NCBI RefSeq assembly: GCF_018343715.1
Contig: NZ_JAGYPL010000003.1
Coordinates: 183,022-247,021 of the forward strand
Direction: 5' to 3'
Source: Bacillus sp. FJAT-49711
GTDB taxonomy: Bacteria > Bacillota > Bacilli > Bacillales > Bacillaceae_C
DNA: 64,000 bases
Both the position numbers and the translations under genes were made by a program. The notes under the pieces were generated by a model. The model had not been told where the DNA came from, did no database searches, and saw nothing but the letters and a program-made list of their open reading frames with translations. Shown here one piece after another: positions 34,193-42,963 of the stretch; the first letter of the stretch is position 1, and each line of letters starts with the position of its first letter.

Positions 34193-35830
34193 CTATAATT
34201 GGATATGTCGAATTCCCTTTTTCTCAATTTCATCTAATGATTCTTCATAGCCAGCATCTGCATATCTTAATACCCCTAAGCTCGTATCATTATCTAAAGC
34301 ATGTTTTAGTCGTATATCAGTTTCAGGTGTGCCATCTGCCACAAGAGTAATTCCCGCACTTGTCATATACCCCGAATAACCGCCGCCCCCTGAGTGAACC
34401 GCTGTTAAATCTGCCATTGAAGAACAACTCAACATCGCATTAAGAAGTGGCCAATCGGAAATTGCATCACTTCCGTCTTTCATTCGTTCCGTCATTATGT
34501 TCGGATGTGTCATCGCACCGGCATCCAAGTGATCTCTTGAAAACGCAATTGGACCGCTTAAAATCCCGTTTTTCACCATTTCATTTACAGCTAATGCAAG
34601 TCTCGTTCTCTCTCCATGTCCAAACCAACCTATTCGTGCCGGCAAGCCTTGGAAAGGTACATATTTATTCGCCAATGAAATCCAATTTGTCGCAATTTCA
34701 TTTTCTTTAAAATGCTCTAGTATGTAGTTATCAATCGTCTTGATATCATTTGGATCTCCAGTCAATGCAACCCAGCGGAATGGACCGATCGCTCTACTGA
34801 AAAGGGGTCTTAAATATGCTTCTGTAAAAATATCAATCTCAAATGCATCTTTCACCCCATATTGATGTGCCTGTGTACGAATGTTATTCCCATTATCAAA
34901 AACAATCGCACCACGTTTTTTAAAAGTAAGCATCGCTGCCACTTCTAAGGCAATAGAAGATTGTGCATCTTGTTCTAGTTTAATTGGATTATTTTCTCTT
35001 ACTCTTTTAACATCTTCTAGACTATAGTCTGTCGGAATATAGCCATACAATAAATCATGTGCGGACGTTTGATCCGTTACGATGTCCGGAGTGATGTTCC
35101 GCTTTACTAGTTCAGGATATATATCTGCCGCATTCCCAACCAATCCTACACTTACACTCTCTCCTTTGGCAGTTGCTTCTTCAATCCAACGTAGCGCCTC
35201 ATCCAAATCGTCGGTTTTCCTTTGTAAATAGCCATCCGCAATTCTTTTATCAACGCGCGCCTTGTCAATCTCTACAACAAGAATAGCAGCGCCGACCATT
35301 ACACCCGCTAAAGGTTGAGCTCCCCCCATTCCTCCTAAGCCGGCTGTTAAAATAAATTTCCCTGCTAAACTAGCATTGAAATGCTTTTTGGCAATGGCGG
35401 CAAAAATTTCATATGTACCTTGAATGACACCTTGAGAACCAATGTATTGCCAGGCAGCTGCGGTCAAGCCGCCCCACATAATCAAACCTTTTTCCTGTAA
35501 ATCATAAAAATGCTCGCTAGTCGCCCATTTACCGACCATATTACAGTTAGCCATTATGACTAGTGGTGCAAATACATGTGTTTTCAATATCCCAATTGGT
35601 TTACCTGACTGTATGACCAAAGTCTCGTCTTCTTCAATATTTTGGAGGGTATCTACAATCGCATGATAAGAGTCCCAATTGCGTGCTGCCTTACCAAGAG
35701 CTGCGTACACAACTAAGTCTTTTTGGTTTTCTCCGTTTTCTAAAACATTTTCAAGCATACGAAGCAAAGCCTCTTGCCTCCAACCTTTACACCTTAATTG
35801 AGTCCCACGAAACGCTGTAATTTGTTCCAA
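34193..35830 (-). CDS. Urocanase-family protein, probable thiourocanate hydratase
   Basis: 545 residues, close to HutU length. Family marks: RCKGWRQEALLRMLENVL, ETLVIQSGKPIG, LTAGLGGMGGAQPLAG (NAD+ site, about 161-176) and FDNGNNIRTQA. It departs from HutU at active-site segments: MYGQMTAGSW becomes MWGGLTAAAW (118-127), HHGGGVGMGYS becomes HSGGGGYSGYM (about 479-489), and the ARICW-type cysteine position is glycine (ARIGW, 399-402). This suits hydration of thiourocanate rather than urocanate. First gene of the locus, TTG start with AAAGGTGGG upstream. A paralogous HutU acting on another imidazole acrylate is the alternative. Confidence 0.82.
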   Translation of the reverse strand: MEQITAFRGTQLRCKGWRQEALLRMLENVLENGENQKDLVVYAALGKAARNWDSYHAIVDTLQNIEEDETLVIQSGKPIGILKTHVFAPLVIMANCNMVGKWATSEHFYDLQEKGLIMWGGLTAAAWQYIGSQGVIQGTYEIFAAIAKKHFNASLAGKFILTAGLGGMGGAQPLAGVMVGAAILVVEIDKARVDKRIADGYLQRKTDDLDEALRWIEEATAKGESVSVGLVGNAADIYPELVKRNITPDIVTDQTSAHDLLYGYIPTDYSLEDVKRVRENNPIKLEQDAQSSIALEVAAMLTFKKRGAIVFDNGNNIRTQAHQYGVKDAFEIDIFTEAYLRPLFSRAIGPFRWVALTGDPNDIKTIDNYILEHFKENEIATNWISLANKYVPFQGLPARIGWFGHGERTRLALAVNEMVKNGILSGPIAFSRDHLDAGAMTHPNIMTERMKDGSDAISDWPLLNAMLSCSSMADLTAVHSGGGGYSGYMTSAGITLVADGTPETDIRLKHALDNDTSLGVLRYADAGYEESLDEIEKKGIRHIQL

Positions 35831-35849
35831 TTACATCCCACCTTTTATC

Positions 35850-35892
35850 ATTATAAGATAATGTATTATCACTTTATGATAATTTATTATCA
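35850..35892 (-). promoter_or_regulatory. Locus promoter with paired palindromic operators
   Basis: Bottom-strand -10 TATAAT (35855-35850). Directly upstream lie two dyads with the same core: GATAAT-GT-ATTATC (35857-35870) and TGATAAT-TT-ATTATCA (35877-35892). Their centres are 21 bp apart, two helix turns. No good -35 is seen, so the site may serve an activator or a repressor; the IclR protein of the locus is the candidate. Confidence 0.6.
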
Positions 35893-36276
35893 GTTTATTC
35901 GCATTCTACACAATATTACGCAAACCGTCAACATAAAAATATAATTCCGATAGGTTTAATTATATTTAATTGATAACATGCTAGCACCCTATAGAAACAC
36001 TGTCAAATTACTCAGTTCATAAGTCCTTTTTAATAAAATATTTTTTCAAATCAGATAAAACTTTTTTTACTTTCTCTGTATCTTTCTATTAAAATAGCCG
36101 TACATATTATAAATGGTTCTTTACCCAAGCACTGTTCCTATATGAATAGATCTTATCCTCGGAAATGATATTAAAATGGGAAAGGGGCTGCTATTATCAT
36201 AAGAACCTCTAAACTTCTTTATAAGAAACAAAATTTAAGCGAATAGCCAAATAAATGACTGAAAGTAGGGAGAAAA
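35893..36276. other. Intergenic region with repeat copy B
   Basis: No gene seen. AT-rich; it holds the diverged repeat copy at 36112-36226 and the leader of the SIMPL gene. Confidence 0.5.
36112..36226. repeat. Diverged repeat element, copy B
   Basis: Same landmark order as 31291-31420 (GGTTCTTT, CTATATGA, ATTAAAATGGGAAAGGGGCT). It lies just outside the ergothioneine locus; copy A lies inside it. Confidence 0.35.
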
Positions 36277-36945
36277 GTGCATTATCAAACTTATCAAGTT
36301 TCTAATAGAAGCCAAGAAAGCAAGAAAGATATTATTCAAGTGATTGGAGAAGGGAAAGTTTCAATTCAACCCGATTATGCTAATGTGACGTTAGGCGCTT
36401 CAACTGAGAATAAAGTATTGCAGCTCGCTCAGGAAGAAAACACCGTGATTATTACCGCTATTAAGAAAGCATTAAGTCAAATTGGAATAACGGATAAGCA
36501 AATGCGGACGATTGATTACTCGATCTATCCTCAATATGATTTTATCAACGGTAAACAGGAGTTTAGAACGTATAAAGTTGATCATTTACTGCAAATTAGT
36601 ATCCATCATATAGAGAGTACTGGTTTGGTAGTGGACACTGCAGTAAGACACGGTGCAAACACGATTTCAGATGTTAAGTTTGAAATATCCAACTATAACC
36701 AATACTATAAAGAAGCATTATCTTTAGCGGTGGTTAACGCACATGAAAAGGCCGAGACGATTGCAGGAACACTGAAGGTACATTTAGTTAAAATCCCTAT
36801 TTTAATAACAGAAAATGCAAAACACCCTGGTGGACCAATCCCTTTGGAGGCAACAGCTTTTGTAAAAAGTACTGCTACTACTCCTATCCAGTCAGGAACA
36901 ATGGATATCATGAGTACAATAACAGCAACATTCGAATACCATTAA
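36277..36945 (+). CDS. SIMPL domain (DUF541) protein
   Basis: 222 residues from GTG 36277 with AGGGAG upstream. IIQVIGEGKVSIQPDYANVTLGA opens the SIMPL domain, and VVNAHEKAETIAGTL lies in the second half; the end is STITATFEYH. No signal peptide, unlike many SIMPL/OMP26 proteins, so it is cytosolic or exported without a leader. Role unknown. Confidence 0.82.
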   Translation: MHYQTYQVSNRSQESKKDIIQVIGEGKVSIQPDYANVTLGASTENKVLQLAQEENTVIITAIKKALSQIGITDKQMRTIDYSIYPQYDFINGKQEFRTYKVDHLLQISIHHIESTGLVVDTAVRHGANTISDVKFEISNYNQYYKEALSLAVVNAHEKAETIAGTLKVHLVKIPILITENAKHPGGPIPLEATAFVKSTATTPIQSGTMDIMSTITATFEYH

Positions 36946-37033
36946 TGTTTTTCACATACAAGAATTTGGAAAAATTGATAACGCTTTCACGAAATATTGT
37001 GAATATTCATATGTTCATTGTCATATGAACATG

Positions 37034-37039
37034 GTATAA
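37034..37039 (+). promoter_or_regulatory. ilvA promoter -10 with upstream dyad
   Basis: TATAAT at 37034-37039. Upstream 37005-37030 carries inverted TTCATATG / CATATGAA and a repeated TCATATG, a likely operator. Because transcription would begin after 37039, the longer ilvA frame from 37018 is excluded. Confidence 0.5.
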
Positions 37040-37080
37040 TGTACAAATATTCATATTTAGCGAAGGAAGTGGATGGCGCG

Positions 37081-38349
37081 GTGAATCAGACGAAAGAAAA
37101 ATCAAAGACAGTACATGTGGAAGATATTCTCATTGCATATCAGCGCTTAAAAGATGTGGTAGCACATACCCCTTTGCAAAAAAATGAGCGTTTATCCGAA
37201 AAATATGGCTGTCATGTTTACGTGAAAAGAGAAGATTTGCAACACGTACGTTCATTCAAATTACGTGGTGCTTATTATAAGATTAAGTCGATTGAAAACG
37301 AGGCACGTGAAAAAGGAATTGTTTGCGCCAGTGCAGGAAATCATGCTCAAGGTGTTGCTTTTGCCTGTTCACATCTTGGTATTACCGGAAAAATCTTCAT
37401 GCCGCAAACGACGCCAAAGCAAAAAATTGACCAAGTTAGAATGTTCGGCCGCGATTATGTAGAAATTGTTCTCGTAGGCGATACGTTTGATGATTCCTCT
37501 GCAAGTGCGACTGAATATGCAAACAAAGAAAATAAAATATTTATTCATCCTTTTGATGATCTTGATATCATAGCTGGTCAAGGAACGGTTGCCGTTGAAA
37601 TTATGAACGACATTGAAGAACCGGTTGATTTTGTATTTGCTAGCATCGGCGGAGGCGGACTTGTTTCAGGCTTAAGCGCCTATATTAAAAATTTATCTCC
37701 ACATACCCGTATGATTGGGGTGGAGCCTGAGGGAGCAGCAAGTATGAAAGCTGCTTTGAAAAATAACCGCGTAACCGCGCTAGAATCAATTGATAAGTTT
37801 GTAGATGGCGCCGCTGTTAAATGCGTTGGCCAAAAAACATACGAAATTTGCAAAAACTATGTAGATGACATTATTCCGGTCCCTGAAGGAAAAGTCTGTA
37901 CGACCATCCTAGACCTATACAATGAGCATGCTATTATCGCTGAACCTGCAGGAGCCTTGCCGATAGCAGCATTAGACTTTTATAAGGAAGAAATTAAAGG
38001 GAAATCTGTTATTTGTGTTATTAGCGGTGGAAATAATGACATTGGAAGAATGCAAGAAATTAAAGAAAAATCTTTAATTTACGAAGGATTGCTCTATTAT
38101 TTCATTATCAATTTTCCACAAAGAGCAGGAGCCTTGCGAGAATTTTTGGATGGTGTGCTTGGTCCTGATGATGATATCACGACCTTTGAATATACGAAGA
38201 AAAACAATAAAGAAAGCGGTCCAGGGCTTGTTGGAATCGAATTGAAACGAAAAGAAGATTACGAAGGCCTAATCGTACGCATGCAACAAAAAGGATTTCC
38301 GTATACTGAAGTGAATAAAGACAGCACGTTGTTCCATCTTTTAATTTGA
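37081..38349 (+). CDS. ilvA: Threonine dehydratase, biosynthetic type
   Basis: 422 residues from GTG 37081; upstream in-frame codons overlap the promoter. PLP lysine in RSFKLRGAY, serine/glycine PLP loops CASAGNHAQGVAF and IGGGGLVSG, then SGGNNDIGRM. The C-terminal ACT-like regulatory domain (LIYEGLLYYFIINFPQRAGALREFL) responds to isoleucine. First step of isoleucine synthesis: threonine to 2-oxobutanoate. Single gene, away from the ilv-leu operon, as in B. subtilis. It ends at a strong terminator. Confidence 0.93.
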   Translation: MNQTKEKSKTVHVEDILIAYQRLKDVVAHTPLQKNERLSEKYGCHVYVKREDLQHVRSFKLRGAYYKIKSIENEAREKGIVCASAGNHAQGVAFACSHLGITGKIFMPQTTPKQKIDQVRMFGRDYVEIVLVGDTFDDSSASATEYANKENKIFIHPFDDLDIIAGQGTVAVEIMNDIEEPVDFVFASIGGGGLVSGLSAYIKNLSPHTRMIGVEPEGAASMKAALKNNRVTALESIDKFVDGAAVKCVGQKTYEICKNYVDDIIPVPEGKVCTTILDLYNEHAIIAEPAGALPIAALDFYKEEIKGKSVICVISGGNNDIGRMQEIKEKSLIYEGLLYYFIINFPQRAGALREFLDGVLGPDDDITTFEYTKKNNKESGPGLVGIELKRKEDYEGLIVRMQQKGFPYTEVNKDSTLFHLLI

Positions 38350-38382
38350 TTTGGGCGTAAGTGCTTTGTCTATCATAAATGA

Positions 38383-38406
38383 ACGAGGTTATCGCCTCGT
38401 TTTTTT
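38383..38406 (+). terminator. Terminator of ilvA
   Basis: ACGAGG / CCTCGT stem followed by T6. Confidence 0.85.
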
Positions 38407-38438
38407 CATACAATTTTTTGTTCTAAGGAGGAGTGCAA

Positions 38439-39377
38439 ATGAAAATAGTTTTGTCGAGAAGCGATAGAGATTCAATCCTTGACTCCCTTGCCCCTGAACA
38501 GAAAGAATTTATTCACCATCACGTAAAAAGAGGTAAAAAAACAGCTTTTGCCAATGTTTTAGCTGGCGATAAAGGAATAGTCATCCCTGAACATGCTGAA
38601 ATGGAAGAAATCGAAATGCTGCTGGATGAGTGGATTTTGGAAGAATACATTGACAATGGATTTGTAAACCCAAAGACCCCATGTGAGTGTGGAAGGCCGC
38701 TGCGATATCAATACATTGTCAAACATAAAGCGACAAATGAGACACGAAGATTCGGAATAGAACATTTTAAAGAACATACAGGTTTTTCACCCGAAATCGT
38801 CAATGAAATTCGGAAGGGTTTTAATGTCATAGATTACGAAATGGATGAACTCTTATACAAAATACAAAATCATTGGGACTTCAAACATGAAATTCCCTTT
38901 TTGCCTAGTGATTTGGAAATTCCAAAATCCATACAAGAATATATAGACCTTGACCTCCCTTTATTAGATAAACAGGTAGATGAAATTAAAAGAATCATTC
39001 GCGAGCATTTGGAACAATCAAGTGATCAGCGAAGATCCAAACCAGTGACAAGCGAATCTGTCACCCATATTGCTTTTGATATTGAAGATTACATAATTGA
39101 AGATACTTTTCGGACGGATCCAGAATCGTTCAGCAAGGACAAAACATTGGAATACTTGGAAAGTGGAGTATCTAGTGCGAGAATCATTTGTGAACTATTA
39201 ATCAAGCATGGTTACGCCACTGATAAACGATATGTAACGGGCAAACCAAAAGTTTACAGTACAATTTGCTTGTTTTTGGAGTCTCTTGTAGCACGTAATA
39301 TATTGCAGAGAGGAAAAACACTTGGCAAAGATGATCGATATTACCATATTCCGTCGCGATCTCAAACTAGTACTTAG
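38439..39377 (+). CDS. DUF3895 domain protein
   Basis: 312 residues from ATG 38439 with AGGAGG seven bases upstream. Contains a possible half zinc site (CECGRPLRYQYIVKH, about 81-95) and a C-terminal winged-helix-like DUF3895 segment (SSARIICELLIKHGYATDKRYVTGKPKVYS). The middle is acidic and helical. Function unknown; the C-terminal part could bind nucleic acid. Its 3' flank holds a tandem repeat array. Confidence 0.65.
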   Translation: MKIVLSRSDRDSILDSLAPEQKEFIHHHVKRGKKTAFANVLAGDKGIVIPEHAEMEEIEMLLDEWILEEYIDNGFVNPKTPCECGRPLRYQYIVKHKATNETRRFGIEHFKEHTGFSPEIVNEIRKGFNVIDYEMDELLYKIQNHWDFKHEIPFLPSDLEIPKSIQEYIDLDLPLLDKQVDEIKRIIREHLEQSSDQRRSKPVTSESVTHIAFDIEDYIIEDTFRTDPESFSKDKTLEYLESGVSSARIICELLIKHGYATDKRYVTGKPKVYSTICLFLESLVARNILQRGKTLGKDDRYYHIPSRSQTST

Positions 39378-39384
39378 CAATGGA

Positions 39385-39885
39385 GAGGGTACGATGGACG
39401 CCTTCGTGACCTCTTGATTTAAATCTTCAACATTGAGGGCACAGGGAACACTCTATCGTGACCTCCCGATTGAAATTTTCAACATCGAGGGTACGATTAG
39501 CATCTTATCGTGACCGCCAATTCGAAATTATCTTCACCAAGGGCACGATTAACACCTTATCGTGACCGCCAATTCGGATTTTTCTCCACCAAGGGCACGA
39601 TTAGCATCTTATCGTGACCGCCAATTCGGATTTTTCTTCACCAAGGGCACGATTAACACCTTATCGTGACCGCCAATTCGAAATTATCTTCACCAAGGGC
39701 ACGATTAACACCTTATCGTGACCGCCAATTCGGATTTTTCTCCACCAAGGGCACGATTAACACCTTATCGTGACCGCCAACTCGAAATTATCTTCACCAA
39801 GGGCACGATTAACACCTTATCGTGACCGCCAATTCGGATTTTTCTCCACCAAGGGCACGATTAAAATTTAATCGTGCCCCCAATA
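39385..39885. repeat. Ten-copy 52-bp tandem repeat
   Basis: The landmark GGG(C/T)ACGATT or its variant starts at 39387, 39437, 39489, 39541, 39593, 39645, 39697, 39749, 39801 and 39853; after the first 50-bp step all steps are 52 bp. Each unit carries the short dyad CACGAT...ATCGTG. The last copy forms a full hairpin (GGGCACGATTAAA / TTTAATCGTGCCC) just after adhE's 3' end. Early copies are most diverged; later ones alternate two variants. No coding frame. Confidence 0.9.
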
Positions 39886-39893
39886 CTCTGTTA

Positions 39894-42497
39894 TTACACT
39901 CCTTTGAACGCTTGCCTATAGACCTCCGCCAACTCACTTACTAATGGCAGCTTAGGATTGGCAGTTGTACATTGGTCTTCAAATGCTCTTTCTGCCAAAC
40001 CATCTACTTTACTCTCAAACTCAGCCTTCTCAACTCCATTGGCTTCAATGCTCATTGGGATATCCAGCTCTTTTGCCAATTTAATAACTGCTTGAATAAG
40101 GCTCTCTACTCCTTCTTCCGTCGTTCTCGCTGGCAAACCTAACACTCTTGCAATCTCTGCATATCGCTTGTCGGCTATGAATTTTTCATATTTAGGAAAT
40201 GCCGCAAATTTCTTTGGTTTTGTCGCGTTGTAACGAATGACATGTGGCATGAGAATCGTATTGGCGCGTCCATGTGCGATACCGAACTCCGCCCCTAGTT
40301 TGTGTGCCAAGCTATGGTTAATTCCTAAGAATGCATTGGCAAAAGCCATGCCTGCAATCGTAGAAGCATTATGCATTTTTTCCCGAGCAAGCTCATTGCT
40401 TCCATCGTGATAGGCTTTTGGTAAATATTCAAACACGAGTTGGATTGCCTTCATCGCAAGCGCATCCGTATAATCATTGGCCATGACAGAGACATATGCT
40501 TCAAAAGCATGTGTAAGAACGTCCATACCTGTATCTGCCGTTACCGTTTTCGGAACGGTCATGACAAATTGTGGATCAATAATTGCGACATCAGGTGTCA
40601 ATTCATAGTCTGCAAGTGGATATTTCGTTCCAGCCGTTTTATCGGTAATAACAGAGAATGACGTAACTTCAGATCCTGTTCCAGACGTAGTAGGAATCGC
40701 TACAAACTGAGCTTTTCTACCAAGCTTAGGATACTTAACGATCCGTTTTCTAATATCCATAAATTTTTGTTTCAGACCGTGGAAGTCTACCTCTGGATAC
40801 TCATAGAAGAGCCACATCCCCTTTGCCGCATCCATAGCTGAACCCCCGCCAATTGTAATGATGACATCCGGTTCAAAGGCCGCCATCATTTCTGCACCTT
40901 TCAACACCGTTTCAATACTTGGATCTGGTTCTACCTCGGAAAAAATTTCACAATTTACATAGTCATGACGTTTTCTTAAATAGTAAAGAATTTTACTGAC
41001 GTATCCTAGTTTCACCATTCCTGGGTCTGTTACAATAAAGGCTTTCGAAATATTAGGCATTTTCTCTAAGTATTGAATGGAGTTTTTCTCGAAATAAATT
41101 TTAGGCGGAACTTTAAACCACTGCATATTTACATTCCTTTTTGCTACTATTTTCGTATTGATTAAATGAACTGCTCCAACGTTTGAAGACACAGAGTTTC
41201 CACCATACGTGCCACATCCAAGTGTTAATGAAGGCATATAAGCATTGTAAATATCACCGATTGCTCCTTGAGAGGAAGGAGCATTTACGATAATCCTTCC
41301 TGCTTTCATCCGCATGCCGAATGCTTCCATCACAGCATCATCCGTCGTATGAACGACTGCAGAGTGGCCGATTCCTCCAAATGCCAGCATTTCTTCACAC
41401 CTTGTTAAACCCTCTTCCAATGTACTGACTTTGTAGCATGCTAGGACGGGACTCAACTTTTCGCGAGATAGTGGGAATTCTGGACCAACACCTTCTAATT
41501 CTGCGACTAAGATTTTCGTATCTTCTGGAACCTTAACCCCTGCCATTTGAGCAATCTTATATGCAGCCATGCCAACAATATCAGCATTTACTGCGCAAGA
41601 CTTTTCATTAATAACGAGTTTTTCAATCTTCTGTGTTTCTTCTTCATTTAAAAAGTAGCAGTTATTATCAATCATTTCCTTTTGTGTACGAGCGTAGATT
41701 TCTTTATCAATGATCACGGCTTGCTCAGAAGCGCAAATCATTCCATTATCGAACGTTTTTGATAAAATCAAATCATTTACAGATCGCTCAATATTCGCCG
41801 TTTTTTCAATATAGCAAGGGACGTTTCCTGGACCGACACCCAGTGCAGGCTTTCCTGAGCTATAAGCAGATTTCACCATGCCTGCTCCTCCTGTTGCTAA
41901 TATAAGAGACACGCCGGTATGATTCATTAAAGTTCGGGTAGCCTCAACAGATGGTTGTTCAATCCATTGGATGCAATATTCAGGAGCTCCTGATTTGATT
42001 GCCGCATCTCTTAAAACTCTTGCCGCTTCCCTGCTGCAGTTTTGAGCGGATGGATGGAAAGCAAAAATAATCGGATTCCTCGTTTTAATCGCACTTAATG
42101 CTTTAAACATCGTCGTTGAGGTTGGATTCGTAACAGGTGTTACACCAGCGATGACGCCAACAGGCTCCGCAATTTCTATAACACCTTCATACTCATTTTC
42201 ATTAATGATTCCGACCGTTTTATCATACTTAATATTATGATAAATATATTCTGTCGAAAAAATATTCTTAATGATTTTATCCTCATAAACACCACGTTTT
42301 GTTTCTTCGACCGCCAATTTAGCAAGCGGCATATGCTGGTCCAAACCCGCTAACGCCATTGACTTAACAATTGCATCAATTTTTTCTTGGTCGTAGTCTC
42401 GAAATTTTTCAAGTGCATCCAAACCTTTGTAAACTAACTCATCAACCATGGATAATACATCCGTTTTTTCCATTAATACCTTCTCGTTAATTGCCAT
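39894..42497 (-). CDS. adhE: Bifunctional acetaldehyde-CoA/alcohol dehydrogenase
   Basis: 867 residues. The N-terminal aldehyde dehydrogenase half has catalytic Cys in NGMICASEQAV (about 252) and GVGPGNVPCYIEKTAN; the linker runs to about 450. The C-terminal iron-dependent alcohol dehydrogenase half has GGGSAMDAAKGMW and metal ligands in GMAFANAFLGINHSLAHKLGAEFGIAHG. Reduces acetyl-CoA to ethanol with NADH in fermentation. A perfect Rex operator lies 33 bases upstream of the start, and another weaker one overlaps the promoter about 330 bases upstream, so it responds to NADH/NAD+. Confidence 0.96.
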   Translation of the reverse strand: MAINEKVLMEKTDVLSMVDELVYKGLDALEKFRDYDQEKIDAIVKSMALAGLDQHMPLAKLAVEETKRGVYEDKIIKNIFSTEYIYHNIKYDKTVGIINENEYEGVIEIAEPVGVIAGVTPVTNPTSTTMFKALSAIKTRNPIIFAFHPSAQNCSREAARVLRDAAIKSGAPEYCIQWIEQPSVEATRTLMNHTGVSLILATGGAGMVKSAYSSGKPALGVGPGNVPCYIEKTANIERSVNDLILSKTFDNGMICASEQAVIIDKEIYARTQKEMIDNNCYFLNEEETQKIEKLVINEKSCAVNADIVGMAAYKIAQMAGVKVPEDTKILVAELEGVGPEFPLSREKLSPVLACYKVSTLEEGLTRCEEMLAFGGIGHSAVVHTTDDAVMEAFGMRMKAGRIIVNAPSSQGAIGDIYNAYMPSLTLGCGTYGGNSVSSNVGAVHLINTKIVAKRNVNMQWFKVPPKIYFEKNSIQYLEKMPNISKAFIVTDPGMVKLGYVSKILYYLRKRHDYVNCEIFSEVEPDPSIETVLKGAEMMAAFEPDVIITIGGGSAMDAAKGMWLFYEYPEVDFHGLKQKFMDIRKRIVKYPKLGRKAQFVAIPTTSGTGSEVTSFSVITDKTAGTKYPLADYELTPDVAIIDPQFVMTVPKTVTADTGMDVLTHAFEAYVSVMANDYTDALAMKAIQLVFEYLPKAYHDGSNELAREKMHNASTIAGMAFANAFLGINHSLAHKLGAEFGIAHGRANTILMPHVIRYNATKPKKFAAFPKYEKFIADKRYAEIARVLGLPARTTEEGVESLIQAVIKLAKELDIPMSIEANGVEKAEFESKVDGLAERAFEDQCTTANPKLPLVSELAEVYRQAFKGV

Positions 42498-42529
42498 GTA
42501 TACCCCTCCTTAATTTACATCATTTTATA

Positions 42530-42547
42530 TTGTGAAATATTTCACAA
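42530..42547. promoter_or_regulatory. Rex operator (perfect) upstream of adhE
   Basis: TTGTGAAATATTTCACAA, an exact 18-bp palindrome equal to the Firmicutes Rex consensus TTGTGAA-N4-TTCACAA. Confidence 0.88.
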
Positions 42548-42567
42548 ACATTCTTAAAAAAAATACA

Positions 42568-42768
42568 CTAGCATGTACTCATGAATTGCATTTCACGAAC
42601 TTTTTTCAAATTTTGATTTTGTGAATTCGTAAGTGAGGTTCTTGGTGAGATCATGGTTACGTTTGAATAATGGATGCTTTTGATTGGATCATACCCATTT
42701 CCGTTCATATTTAATTCTAAAAATAACTCAGATTCCATTAAAAGCAACTTCCATTCACATAATACCAA
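42568..42768 (-). CDS. Possible 66-residue leader ORF in the adhE transcript
   Basis: TTG start at 42768 with a strong AGGAGGG nine bases upstream; begins MVLCEWKLLLMESELF and ends REMQFMSTC. It lies between the promoter at 42804-42832 and adhE, ending 70 bases before the adhE start. I do not recognise the protein. It may be a small gene or a translated leader; the excellent ribosome site and position argue against chance. Confidence 0.45.
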   Translation of the reverse strand: MVLCEWKLLLMESELFLELNMNGNGYDPIKSIHYSNVTMISPRTSLTNSQNQNLKKVREMQFMSTC

Positions 42769-42803
42769 TTTCCTTATCCCTCCTAGAGTCTTATTCTGCT
42801 TTC

Positions 42804-42843
42804 AATATATCATAAGTTTTTTAATTTGTGAAGTATTGAACAA
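42804..42843 (-). promoter_or_regulatory. adhE promoter overlapped by a second Rex-like site
   Basis: Bottom strand: -35 TTCACA (42832-42827), 17-bp spacer, -10 TATATT (42809-42804). The 18-mer TTGTGAAGTATTGAACAA (42826-42843) matches the Rex palindrome at 15 of 18 positions and covers the -35. Confidence 0.65.
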
Positions 42844-42963
42844 ACTAATTTTATCGTTTTTTTTACGATGCTATACAAGGCTGTTATCTTTAAGCTTACT
42901 GCTAGTATATGTAAAAGGAATTGCTTTTTTCTCTTATTTTTTAAAATCCTATACAAAAAAGGG

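Noticed and set aside
36961..36998. Rex site upstream of ilvA
   Set aside because: TTTCACGAAATATTGTGAA has the half-sites in the opposite order to the Rex consensus.
37018..37080. Longer ilvA start at 37018 or 37039
   Set aside because: These codons overlap the TATAAT promoter element, so they would not be in the mRNA.
39385..39885. CRISPR array
   Set aside because: Units are contiguous 52-bp repeats with no unique spacers and no cas genes nearby.
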